Origin: Bacillota bacterium
GTDB taxonomy: Bacteria; Bacillota; Bacilli; Bacillales; Cytobacillaceae
Reading direction: 5' to 3'
DNA length: 64,000 bases
Assembly: GCA_030705955.1 (NCBI GenBank)
Contig: JAUZPL010000007.1
Span: 1 to 64,000, forward strand
Positions within the stretch are counted from its first letter, which is position 1, and each line of letters begins with the position of its first letter. The position numbers and the translations under genes are program-made. A model generated the notes under the pieces. That model searched no databases. It was not told the DNA's origin and saw nothing but the letters and a program-made list of their open reading frames with translations. Positions 54,209-63,583 of this stretch are shown here, piece after piece.

Positions 54209-55147
54209 ATGGACTTTTTAGAGAATCGCCGGCTACTTGTTAGAGTGGCAAATATGTATTATGAGGAAGGAGCAACACAATCCGATATAGCTGAAGCTAT
54301 TGGTGTTAGTCGCTCTCTTGTTTCAAAATATTTAACAAAGGCAAGAGAACTAGGAATTGTTGAAATTACTATTCATGATGACTATCAACAGCAGCATCGT
54401 ACTTTAGAAAGAAAATTAGAACGTCTCTACGGTTTACGTGAGGCTTTTTGTATAGATACAGTAGGACAAGAGGCTGCCAAAAAGCATCTTGGAGAGGCAG
54501 CAAGTAAATATTTACTGAGAGTAATGAAGGATGATCAAATAATAGGATTATCTTCAGGAACCACCTTATCTGAAATTGCGAAAGCTCTTAACTCGCCACA
54601 AATCTACCCAAATGCAACCTTTATTCCAATGGTAGGGGGAATGGGAGATGAGCGTGTAGATATACATGCAAATACCCTTGCAGCTCGAATAGGGGATACC
54701 ATGCAGGCAAAATATGAACTTCTACATGTTCCTGTTATGGTTGATACAAAAGAAGCAAAGGAAATATTAATGAGGCAACCATCAATCAAACAAAAGTTTG
54801 AAATAGCTGAAAAAGCCAATATAGCTTTAGTTGGTATTGGAGGAAGTCCCGATTACTCTACAATGGTGAAAACATATCTTGGCAAAGAATATCAAAATAT
54901 TAAGGATGACAATTCGATTGTTGGAGATATTTGCTATAACTTTATTAATAAATATGGAAAACCAGTAAATAACTTATGGAATGATCGTGTTCTTGCATTA
55001 GACCTAGAAAAGCTAAAAAAAATACCTTTAGTAATTGGTGTTGCATCGGGATTAGAAAAAGTGGACGCTATTCAGGCTGCCTTAATAGGTGATTTAATCG
55101 ATGTTCTTATTACGGATGAGGAAACAGGGAATGCTCTTTTGCAATAA
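54209..55147 (+). CDS. SorC/DeoR-type sugar-binding transcriptional regulator 1
   Basis: MYYEEGATQSDIAEAIGVSRSLVSKYLTKARELGIVEI HTH; C-terminal sugar-binding domain. Confidence 0.9.
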   Translation: MDFLENRRLLVRVANMYYEEGATQSDIAEAIGVSRSLVSKYLTKARELGIVEITIHDDYQQQHRTLERKLERLYGLREAFCIDTVGQEAAKKHLGEAASKYLLRVMKDDQIIGLSSGTTLSEIAKALNSPQIYPNATFIPMVGGMGDERVDIHANTLAARIGDTMQAKYELLHVPVMVDTKEAKEILMRQPSIKQKFEIAEKANIALVGIGGSPDYSTMVKTYLGKEYQNIKDDNSIVGDICYNFINKYGKPVNNLWNDRVLALDLEKLKKIPLVIGVASGLEKVDAIQAALIGDLIDVLITDEETGNALLQ

Positions 55148-55190
55148 CATTTAAAAAATTAAAAAATGCCAAAAAATTAGAACATTTTTA

Positions 55191-55262
55191 TTGACAGCCC
55201 TTTCATTCTGGTTTAATCTATGGATGTAAGTAACAAATGACACGAGTCGGAACATTTGTTAC
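55191..55262 (+). promoter_or_regulatory. Sigma-A promoter plus operator upstream of the DRL-like gene
   Basis: TTGACA-N17-TAATCT (55191-55219); GTAACAAATG-N13-CATTTGTTAC (55230-55262). Confidence 0.85.
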
Positions 55263-55334
55263 AAAGAATAGTAGTTTGTGATAGTTGATAAATTTTGTTC
55301 AAAATCTTTAAAGCGTACCCCATTGCGAACAGAA

Positions 55335-55348
55335 TGTAAGCGCTGTAA
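55335..55348 (+). promoter_or_regulatory. cre-like site (CcpA)
   Basis: TGTAAGCGCTGTAA, one mismatch to consensus. Confidence 0.45.
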
Positions 55349-55379
55349 GGATGAATATTCTCACATAGGAGGAATGAAA

Positions 55380-56657
55380 ATGTCCATTTACAAAAAGCTT
55401 TTACAACGTGAAAAGGAAAATGCACCAATTAGAGTTGGGGTTATTGGAGCGGGTCAAATGGGTTTTGGAATGATTGCTCAAATCTCTAAAATTCCTGGAA
55501 TGGCCGTAACAGGTATCTGTGATGTGAATCTTGAAGCTGCTAAAAGAGCTGGTGAATATTATAATTCTCAATCAACTAGAAAAGAACCAATGGTTATTAC
55601 CAGTGATTATCGTGAAGTGATCCAATCAAAAAGTGTTGAAGTAATCGTAGATGCGACAGGTGTTCCAGAAGTAGGAGCAAATGTTTCACTTGAAGCTCTT
55701 CGCTCACATAAACACCTCGTACTACTAAATGTCGAAGTTGATATTACAATTGGCTCTATTATGTATCAACTATTTACAAATGCTGGATTAGTATATTCAG
55801 GCTCTGCAGGTGATGAACCAGCAGCAACAGTAGAATTATTTGAATTTGCCAAAACGATGGGACTTGAAGTTCTTGTTGCTGGTAAGGGAAAGAACAATCC
55901 ATTTATTCCGACCTCAAACCCAGATGTAGTTGCTGAAGAAGCTAAAATGAAAAAAATGAGTGCTCACATGCTCGCTGCATTCCAAGATGGAACAAAAACA
56001 ATGGCAGAAATGAACCTTTTAAGTAATGCAATTGGTCTTGTTCCTGACAAAGTGGGGATGCATGGGGTATCAGCTGACGTTAAAACTGTTGCCGATCAAT
56101 TAAATCTAAAAGAAAATGGCGGGGTTTTAGATAACTTTGGTGTTGTGGAATATGTTAACGGTTTAGCACCAGGCGTTTTTGTCATCGTGAAAAGTGACCT
56201 GGAGCCAGTTGATGATGAACTTCGTTATCTAAAAGTTGGAAAAGGGCCTCATTACGTATTTTATCGCCCATATCATTTAGCAAGTCTTGAAACACCTATT
56301 ACAATTGCGAAGGCTGTATTGGAGCATGACTCTTCCATTCATCCATTAGGTGCTCCAATCTCTGAAACCGTAGCGGTTGCAAAACGTGATATTAAAGCAG
56401 GAGAAAGAATTGATGGAATTGGAGGATATTCTGTACGCGGTGTCCTTGAAACACATCAGGACATGAAAACAAATGGGCATATTCCAATTGGTCTAATCAG
56501 CGGCAAGGTAGTTGCAACAAAAAATATTAAATTTGGAGAATTCCTAACAGAAGAAAACTGTGAATTAGATAAATCTACTACTGTTTGGAAATTAAGAGCT
56601 CTACAAGACCAATTATTTACACCTGGGAAAACAAAGGAACCCATTATTATAGCGTAG
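55380..56657 (+). CDS. NAD(P)-dependent oxidoreductase with SAF domain, DXR-like (DRL) family candidate
   Basis: GVIGAGQMGFGMIAQI; DATGVPEVGA; SAGDEPAATVELFEFAKTMGLEVLVAGKGKNNPF; AVAKRDIKAGERIDGIGGY (SAF); ATG after aggagga. Confidence 0.8.
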   Translation: MSIYKKLLQREKENAPIRVGVIGAGQMGFGMIAQISKIPGMAVTGICDVNLEAAKRAGEYYNSQSTRKEPMVITSDYREVIQSKSVEVIVDATGVPEVGANVSLEALRSHKHLVLLNVEVDITIGSIMYQLFTNAGLVYSGSAGDEPAATVELFEFAKTMGLEVLVAGKGKNNPFIPTSNPDVVAEEAKMKKMSAHMLAAFQDGTKTMAEMNLLSNAIGLVPDKVGMHGVSADVKTVADQLNLKENGGVLDNFGVVEYVNGLAPGVFVIVKSDLEPVDDELRYLKVGKGPHYVFYRPYHLASLETPITIAKAVLEHDSSIHPLGAPISETVAVAKRDIKAGERIDGIGGYSVRGVLETHQDMKTNGHIPIGLISGKVVATKNIKFGEFLTEENCELDKSTTVWKLRALQDQLFTPGKTKEPIIIA

Positions 56658-56676
56658 TGCAAACGGAGGTTTCAGC

Positions 56677-57030
56677 ATGTCGAAAACAATTGTAAAGGAA
56701 ATAGGTACATTGGTTCCTACCTTTAAAGATGATAAAATTGTCATTTTATTTGGCCCAACAGCTCCAAAGGAGCTTAGAGATTTTGCTGTTATTCATGAAG
56801 TTCAGGAATGTGTGGAAAATCCGTTATCAGTCGGGGGAACTATTCAATTTGATGATGAAAATTACACCATTGAATTAGTGGGATCTGAAGCCAACAAAAA
56901 CTTTATGGAACTTGGACATATTTCCATTTACTTTGGAGAGCCATTCGGGGAAGTGTTACCAGGAGCGGTTTATGTTGCTCCATACCAATTTCCAACTTTT
57001 GATGAAGGTACTGTCATCACTTTTAAATAA
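56677..57030 (+). CDS. srlB: PTS glucitol/sorbitol-type EIIA component
   Basis: LFGPTAPKELRDFAVIHE (EIIA-Gut His site region); follows DRL-like gene. Confidence 0.9.
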   Translation: MSKTIVKEIGTLVPTFKDDKIVILFGPTAPKELRDFAVIHEVQECVENPLSVGGTIQFDDENYTIELVGSEANKNFMELGHISIYFGEPFGEVLPGAVYVAPYQFPTFDEGTVITFK

Positions 57031-57040
57031 TTAGTAGAAA

Positions 57041-57092
57041 AAAAGCTTCTTAAAATTAGAGAGTAGACTCGATTTTAAGAAGCTTTTTTTTT
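57041..57092 (+). terminator. Rho-independent terminator
   Basis: aaaagcttcttaaaat...attttaagaagctttttttt. Confidence 0.85.
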
Positions 57093-57146
57093 GAAATTTT
57101 TATTGGAATAGTAAGAAAAAATCTTTGAAAAGTTGCTTCATATTTC

Positions 57147-57209
57147 TTGACTGCAAAACGGAATAGGATTATGATATTTACAAATGTTACACATAAAAAC
57201 ATTTGTAAA
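57147..57209 (+). promoter_or_regulatory. Sigma-A promoter plus operator upstream of acetoin-dehydrogenase-like operon
   Basis: TTGACT-N17-TATGAT (57147-57175); TTTACAAATGTT-N9-AACATTTGTAAA (57177-57209). Confidence 0.88.
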
Positions 57210-57223
57210 GAGGAGGACGCAGA

Positions 57224-58207
57224 ATGTTGAAAACAATAAAAGTGCCATCACATATTACAGAAGAGAAGCTTGTTAGTTTATATAAGGAAATGTGGTTGAT
57301 CCGTTACTTTGATGAAAAGGTAGACCAGTTCTTTGCCAAAGGAATGATCCACGGTACAACTCACCTTTGTGTGGGACAGGAGCCTTCTGCAGCAGGTGCC
57401 ATTGCTGCACTAAAAGATATTGACAAAATTACGAGTACTCATAGAGGACATGGACATTGTATATCAAAAGGTGCAAATGTGAATGGGATGATGGCTGAGT
57501 TATTTGGTAGAGTAGATGGATATTGCAAAGGAAAAGGCGGTTCCATACATATTGCAGATTTAGAAAAAGGAAACCTTGGTGCAAATGGTATTGTTGGTGG
57601 AGGTATTCCAATTGCAGTTGGCGCAGCGCTAACATCCAAAATGAAAAAAGAAGGATATGTCGTACTCTGTTTCTTTGGGGATGGTGCCTCAAATGAAGGA
57701 AGCTTCCATGAATCTCTTAACCTTGCATCTATTTGGGATTTGCCAGTCGTATTTATTTGCGAAAACAACCAGTATGGCATGAGCGGTTCAGTTAAGGAAA
57801 TGACTAGAGTTGAAAATATTGCTGATCGGGCTGTTAGTTACGGAATGCCTGGTAAAGTCGTAGATGGACTTGATGCAATTGAAATCATGAACACCGTTTA
57901 TGATGCTGTGGAAAGAGCAAGACAAGGTCATGGACCAACATTGATTGAAGCGAAAACATACCGTTGGAAAGGCCATTCTAAGAGTGATGCAAAAAAATAT
58001 CGTACTCGAGAAGAAGAAGAAGAATGGAGAAAGAAAGACGGGATTAAAAGATTCAGGGACCTGCTGATTGAAGAAGGAATTTTTACAGAAGAAAAAGCAA
58101 AACAATTACAAGAAGAAGCAAAGCAAGAAGTTGAAGATGCAGTTAAATTTGCAGAAAATAGTCCACAACCTTCCATTGAGAGTTTACTAGAAGACGTATA
58201 TGCCTAA
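57224..58207 (+). CDS. acoA: Acetoin dehydrogenase-like TPP-dependent E1 alpha
   Basis: GFFGDGASNEGSFHESLNLASIW TPP motif; operon with E1 beta, E2, E3. Confidence 0.85.
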   Translation: MLKTIKVPSHITEEKLVSLYKEMWLIRYFDEKVDQFFAKGMIHGTTHLCVGQEPSAAGAIAALKDIDKITSTHRGHGHCISKGANVNGMMAELFGRVDGYCKGKGGSIHIADLEKGNLGANGIVGGGIPIAVGAALTSKMKKEGYVVLCFFGDGASNEGSFHESLNLASIWDLPVVFICENNQYGMSGSVKEMTRVENIADRAVSYGMPGKVVDGLDAIEIMNTVYDAVERARQGHGPTLIEAKTYRWKGHSKSDAKKYRTREEEEEWRKKDGIKRFRDLLIEEGIFTEEKAKQLQEEAKQEVEDAVKFAENSPQPSIESLLEDVYA

Positions 58208-58222
58208 GGGGGATGAATCAAA

Positions 58223-59203
58223 ATGAGAGAAATCACATACTTAGAAGCTATTCGAGAAGCAATGAGCCAGGAAATGAGACAGAATGAAGATATATTTATT
58301 TTAGGAGAAGATATTGGTGTTTACGGGGGCGCATTTGGAGTAACCCGTGGAATGATTGAAGAATTCGGCCCTGAAAGAGTCCGCAATACTCCAATTTCTG
58401 AATCTGCCATTGCAGGTGCAGCAGTGGGTGCCGCCTTAACAGGAATGAGACCAATAATTGAATTACAATTTTCAGATTTTATCACAATTGCGATGGACCA
58501 AATTGTTAATCAGGCTGCAAAACTACGGTACATGAACGGTGGAAAGGGCAAAGTACCATTGGTTCTACGAACACCTTCAGGTTCAGGAACAGGTGCTGCA
58601 GCACAGCATTCACAAAGTTTGGAAGCTTGGCTAGTTCATATCCCTGGTTTAAGAGTGATTCAGCCTTCAAATGCTTATGATGCAAAGGGATTGCTAAAAG
58701 CCGCAATGGATGATGATAACCCAGTTATCTTTTATGAGCATAAATTACTTTACAAAACAAAGGGCGATGTTCCTGAGGAATCCTATTCTATTCCGATAGG
58801 AAAAGCTGATGTAAAAAGAAAAGGAAAAGATGTCACCATTGTGGCAACTGCAATGATGGTACACAAGGCACTTGAAGCTGCAGAGGAGCTTGCTAAAGAA
58901 GGAATCGATGTGGAAGTCGTTGATCCAAGGACACTAGTTCCACTCGATGAAGAAACCATTATCCAATCTGTTAAGAAAACAGGGCGTTTGATTGTAGCAC
59001 ATGAAGCAGTAAAACGTGGCGGTTTTGGTGGAGAAATAGTTAGCGTGATAGCAGAAAGTGAAGCATTTGATTATTTAGATGCTCCAATCAAACGACTTGG
59101 TGGATTACCTGTTCCAATTCCATATAATCCGCATTTAGAGAAAGCAACAGTACCTCAAGTAGCAGACATTATCGAAGCAGTGAAAGAAACTGTTCATTTT
59201 TAA
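58223..59203 (+). CDS. acoB: Acetoin dehydrogenase-like E1 beta
   Basis: [36 protein letters not shown]. Confidence 0.86.
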   Translation: MREITYLEAIREAMSQEMRQNEDIFILGEDIGVYGGAFGVTRGMIEEFGPERVRNTPISESAIAGAAVGAALTGMRPIIELQFSDFITIAMDQIVNQAAKLRYMNGGKGKVPLVLRTPSGSGTGAAAQHSQSLEAWLVHIPGLRVIQPSNAYDAKGLLKAAMDDDNPVIFYEHKLLYKTKGDVPEESYSIPIGKADVKRKGKDVTIVATAMMVHKALEAAEELAKEGIDVEVVDPRTLVPLDEETIIQSVKKTGRLIVAHEAVKRGGFGGEIVSVIAESEAFDYLDAPIKRLGGLPVPIPYNPHLEKATVPQVADIIEAVKETVHF

Positions 59204-59219
59204 ATAGGAGGGAATTTAT

Positions 59220-60569
59220 ATGGCAAAAGAAATTTTCATGCCGAAATTGAGCAGTACTATGGAAATCGGAACCCTCCTCCAATGGTTTAAAGAAGAAGGA
59301 GACCAAGTAGAAAATGGGGAACCTTTATTCGAAATAATGACAGACAAAATCAACATTGAAGTAGAGGCATATGATGATGGCGTTCTATTGAAAAAATACT
59401 TCGGTGCTGATGAGGAGATTCCTTGTAATTTTGTTATTGGTTTTATTGGAAAAGAAGGGGAATCCGTTCCGGCGGTATCACCTGGCATAGCAGGTTCTGA
59501 TTCTAACTCAAATGAACAGGCTCCTTTAGAAGTAGAAACAAAGCTTGAAAGTAAAGAATCATCAGAATCTAACACTGTTACTCAGAGTGGAAAAGTACGA
59601 GCGACCCCAGCTGCAAGGCGAGTTGCAAGGGATGAACATGTAAAGCTTCAACTTGTGCAAGGAAGTGGCCCAAAAGGAAGAATTCAGGAAAGAGATGTTC
59701 ATGAATTCCTATTGAATACTTCAACAGATTTGCGTATTTCTCCATTGGCTAAGAAGATCGCTGATACTGAACAACTAGACGTAGCAACACTAACGGGAAC
59801 TGGATTAAATGGAAAAATTGTAAAGCAGGATGTAACAGATGCCTTGAAATCAAAACAAAAACCAGTGGAAGTTGCAGCATTAAAAACACGCAAAAAATTA
59901 TCAGGAATGCGTAAAGTTATTGCAGAAAGAATGCAACAAAGTGTCACAACTGCTCCTCACGTTACATTAACAAGTGATGTCGATATGACAAAAGTGAAAG
60001 ACTTACGGGCACAGTTAAAACCAATTATTGAGAAGCAAACTGGTCTTAACCTCTCCTTTACAGAAGTCATTATAAAGGCAGTGGGAAATGTATTATCACG
60101 TCATCCAAAAGTCAATGCTAGTTTAATTGGTGATGAAATTGTTTTCAATGAAGAAGTAAATGTGGGTCTTGCCGTTGCGGTTGAAGATGGACTTATGGTG
60201 CCAGTTTTAAAAAATGTTGACATTAAAGGTTTAAGCCATTTAACTGTGGAAGCAAAGGATTTAGCAAAACGTGCTCGTGAACAAAAATTACTTCCAGATC
60301 AAATGAAGGGCTCTACATTTACTGTAAGTAATCTAGGAATGTATGCGATTGATGCTTTTACACCAATTATTAATCTTCCTGAGACAGCCATCCTTGGTAT
60401 TGGAAGAATCCAAGATAAACCAGTTGTCATAAATGGATCTATAGAAGTAAGACCAATGATGGTTGTTAGTCTTTCATTTGACCATAGAGCAGTCGATGGT
60501 GCACCGGCCGCTGAATTCCTGACAGAACTAAAACGAGTGCTTGAAAATCCATTTGAATTGCTAGTATAA
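59220..60569 (+). CDS. acoC: Acetoin dehydrogenase-like E2 (dihydrolipoyl acyltransferase)
   Basis: Lipoyl motif EIMTDKINIEVEAYDDG; FDHRAVDGAPAAEF. Confidence 0.88.
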   Translation: MAKEIFMPKLSSTMEIGTLLQWFKEEGDQVENGEPLFEIMTDKINIEVEAYDDGVLLKKYFGADEEIPCNFVIGFIGKEGESVPAVSPGIAGSDSNSNEQAPLEVETKLESKESSESNTVTQSGKVRATPAARRVARDEHVKLQLVQGSGPKGRIQERDVHEFLLNTSTDLRISPLAKKIADTEQLDVATLTGTGLNGKIVKQDVTDALKSKQKPVEVAALKTRKKLSGMRKVIAERMQQSVTTAPHVTLTSDVDMTKVKDLRAQLKPIIEKQTGLNLSFTEVIIKAVGNVLSRHPKVNASLIGDEIVFNEEVNVGLAVAVEDGLMVPVLKNVDIKGLSHLTVEAKDLAKRAREQKLLPDQMKGSTFTVSNLGMYAIDAFTPIINLPETAILGIGRIQDKPVVINGSIEVRPMMVVSLSFDHRAVDGAPAAEFLTELKRVLENPFELLV

Positions 60570-60572
60570 GAG

Positions 60573-61979
60573 GTGCTATTAATGACAAAATCCTATGATA
60601 TTGCCATAATTGGTGGAGGTCCTGGTGGGTATGTTGCGGCCATAAGGGCCGCAGAATTAGGGCGAAAAACAGCTCTTATTGAACATGACTTTTTGGGTGG
60701 TACATGTTTAAACAGAGGCTGCATTCCTTCTAAAACTTTATTAAAACATGCAGAAATCATTGAGTCCCTTGAAGTAGCAAAAGATTGGGGAATCGAAACC
60801 GGAGAATTAAAACTTTCCTTGGATAAAATGAAAAAAAGGAAAGACGATGTTATCAATCGCTTGCGAAACGGTATTTCATTTTTGATGAAGCAAGGAAATA
60901 TTGACGTATATACTGGTTATGGAGAAGTAGAAAGTCCCCATAAAATCAAGGTTTCCACTAAAGAAGAAAATGAATGGATTGAGACAAAAAAGATTATTGT
61001 AGCTACAGGCTCTGCACCAGTAGTTCCTCCAATACCAGGATTAAGGGAAGTAAACTATTTTACAAGTGATACGATTTTTGACATAGATACTATTCCACAA
61101 ACCATGACAATTATTGGCGGCGGAGTAATTGGTGTTGAATTTGCCTGTATTTTTGCCAGTTTGAAAACGAAGGTTATCATTATTGAAATGGCAGACCGAA
61201 TTGTCCCTAGCGAAGATGCTGATGCATCAAAATTACTAGAAAAAGTCTTAAAGAAAAAAGGAATCCAAATTTTCACTAGCACAAAAGTGAATAGTGTAGA
61301 AAAGAAGAGCCTTGGCACCAATATTATTTGCACAGATAAAAAAGGAAATGAAATGGTTGTTCAGTCTGATGAATTAATTGTGAGTGTAGGACGAAGACCT
61401 AATACAGAGGCTGTTTCTACTTTAAATTTAAAAATGGAAGGTCCATTTATAAAAGTAAATGAAAAAATGGAAACAAGCATTTCTGGGATTTATGCAGTTG
61501 GTGATGTTGTTGGAGGCTTTCAGCTCGCACATGTTGCAAGTGCTGAAGGAATTGTCGCCGCTAATAATGCTTCAGGTGAAGTAGATACGATTGACTATAA
61601 TGTAGTACCAAGGTGCATCTATACGTTGCCGGAAATTGCAAGTGTAGGAATAACTGAAAAAGAAGCGATGGAAAAAGGGTTATCCGTTTCATCTGAGAAA
61701 TTTGAACATGTTGGGAATGGAAAGGCACTTGCTTTAGGAGATACAGTTGGCTTTACAAAAATCGTTTATGATAAAAAATATGGAGAAATCATTGGTGTAA
61801 CAATGGTTGGACCTCATGTAACAGAAATGATTTCTGAAGCATCTGCATTTATGTACTTGGAAGGAACAGTTGAAGAAGCCGCAAAAATGATTCACCCTCA
61901 TCCAACCGTGACTGAAACCTTTTATGAAGCTGCCCAAAAAATTGCGAATAAATTAAGAAAGACCACTGTTAAAGGATGA
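60573..61979 (+). CDS. acoL: Dihydrolipoyl dehydrogenase E3
   Basis: GGTCLNRGCIPSKTLL; GVIGVEFACIFAS. Confidence 0.92.
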   Translation: MLLMTKSYDIAIIGGGPGGYVAAIRAAELGRKTALIEHDFLGGTCLNRGCIPSKTLLKHAEIIESLEVAKDWGIETGELKLSLDKMKKRKDDVINRLRNGISFLMKQGNIDVYTGYGEVESPHKIKVSTKEENEWIETKKIIVATGSAPVVPPIPGLREVNYFTSDTIFDIDTIPQTMTIIGGGVIGVEFACIFASLKTKVIIIEMADRIVPSEDADASKLLEKVLKKKGIQIFTSTKVNSVEKKSLGTNIICTDKKGNEMVVQSDELIVSVGRRPNTEAVSTLNLKMEGPFIKVNEKMETSISGIYAVGDVVGGFQLAHVASAEGIVAANNASGEVDTIDYNVVPRCIYTLPEIASVGITEKEAMEKGLSVSSEKFEHVGNGKALALGDTVGFTKIVYDKKYGEIIGVTMVGPHVTEMISEASAFMYLEGTVEEAAKMIHPHPTVTETFYEAAQKIANKLRKTTVKG

Positions 61980-62008
61980 TATAGTTAAAAAGATAATAAC
62001 AAGTGTCC

Positions 62009-62047
62009 ATGGTGTTAAAATATCAAAAATATTTTAACACCATTTAT
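62009..62047 (+). terminator. Rho-independent terminator
   Basis: ggtgttaaaatat...atattttaacaccattta. Confidence 0.75.
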
Positions 62048-62197
62048 TTATATATATGAATTGCTAATCAGTAAAAAATTCAGAAGTAGCTTTTTTTCTT
62101 TTCATTTTAAATAAGGTAAGATAAAATTAGCAATTGAAAATATCAGGAAATGTTTGGGTCAATTGGGTGTTGTAAGGAAATTTAATGAGGTGAAAAA

Positions 62198-63142
62198 ATG
62201 CTTAGCTGGGAAGAAAGAAGACAATTGGTTAAGACAGCCAATTTATATTATATAGAGGGGCTTACACAGGAACAAATTGCAAAAAAAATAGGGGTCTCCC
62301 GACCTGTTATTTCAAAACATCTTCAAAAGGCAAAAGATTATGGTATTGTAGAAGTTTTTATTAAAGATGAAAGTGTTCATACTGTTGAGCTAGAGGAAAA
62401 AATAAAGGATTCCTATGGATTAAAAGATGTTGTTGTTGTACCAGCTTCAAATCAACATTCTGAACTACGCAAAAAAGCAATCGGAAAGGTAGCGGCACAT
62501 TTTGTTTCGAAAAGGTTAAAAAATGTTACAAAAATCGGAATTGGCTGGGGGACAACACTTGCCCAATTTGTACAGGAATATCCTTATGAAAGAAGAGAAG
62601 GAATAAAAATCGTTCCACTAGTTGGCGGGATGGGTACCCAACACGTCGATATCCATGCGAACCAACTTGCCTATGAGTTAGCAAAAAAAATGAATGCATC
62701 TTGCTCATACCTTTATGCTCCGGCAATTATTGATTCCGAAGAGCTGAAAAATAGACTAATTAATATGTTGGATGTTAAATTGGTTTTAGAAGAAGCTCGA
62801 AATGTTGATATAGCGTTAGTGGGTATTGGAAGTCCTTACAATGATTCTACCCTTCAAAAAATCGGCTATTTAAATGAAAATGATATAGAAGAGTTAAGCA
62901 AAAGTGGGGCAGTTGGTGATATAACTTCACGTTTCTTAAATAGTAATGGCGAAGGAATCAATCATATAATAAATGACAAGGTGATTGGAATTACCTTAGA
63001 TGAATTAAAGGAAGTACCACTCGTAATAGGAGTAGTGGAGGGAACCAATAAGGTGGAAAGTATATTAGGTGCTTTAAAAGGTAATTATTTAGATGTACTT
63101 ATTATTGACGAGACCACCGCGATGGCTATTTTAGAGAAATAG
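62198..63142 (+). CDS. SorC/DeoR-type sugar-binding transcriptional regulator 2
   Basis: LYYIEGLTQEQIAKKIGVSRPVISKHLQKAKDYGIVEV; paralogous to 54209-55147. Confidence 0.9.
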   Translation: MLSWEERRQLVKTANLYYIEGLTQEQIAKKIGVSRPVISKHLQKAKDYGIVEVFIKDESVHTVELEEKIKDSYGLKDVVVVPASNQHSELRKKAIGKVAAHFVSKRLKNVTKIGIGWGTTLAQFVQEYPYERREGIKIVPLVGGMGTQHVDIHANQLAYELAKKMNASCSYLYAPAIIDSEELKNRLINMLDVKLVLEEARNVDIALVGIGSPYNDSTLQKIGYLNENDIEELSKSGAVGDITSRFLNSNGEGINHIINDKVIGITLDELKEVPLVIGVVEGTNKVESILGALKGNYLDVLIIDETTAMAILEK

Positions 63143-63253
63143 CATGTAAAAAAGAAATCCCAAGGTGTTTTCCTCAATTTACTGTAATATAATTTAAATA
63201 TCAATCAAAGTTATTCTAGTGTAGTCATACAATGTGCATAAGGAGAGGGAGAC

Positions 63254-63583
63254 ATGAAAAAAACTGAAATGGAGGCAATTCTTTTTTGTGTCCATTGTAA
63301 CGATGAGACGCCACACATCATAACTTACATCAATTCAAAAATCATAAGTGTGAAGTGTGAAGAATGTAATAAAGTTTCAGAGGTCAAAGTCGACATCTTA
63401 AAGGAATTTTTTAAAGAAATGTATGAACGCCTTTTAACAAAACCCTCACGAATTACACAAGAATATAAAGAAGATTTGAATAAATTTTTGAAGCATCTAC
63501 CCATAAGATTAGCAAGTAAGCCTTATCGTTTACTACGTGATCTGAATCAATCTAGGAAAATAATTAAGAATTTTAAACATTAA
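63254..63583 (+). CDS. Small protein of unknown function with two CxxC pairs (bh protein-like)
   Basis: FCVHCNDETPHIITYINSKIISVKCEECNKVSEV. Confidence 0.7.
   Translation: MKKTEMEAILFCVHCNDETPHIITYINSKIISVKCEECNKVSEVKVDILKEFFKEMYERLLTKPSRITQEYKEDLNKFLKHLPIRLASKPYRLLRDLNQSRKIIKNFKH

Noticed and set aside
51032-62000. Cluster as an ordinary sorbitol plus acetoin utilisation region
   Set aside because: No sorbitol-6-phosphate dehydrogenase (SrlD-type SDR) and no acoR/sigma-54 promoter; shared operators point to one joint pathway, although this simple reading is not fully excluded.
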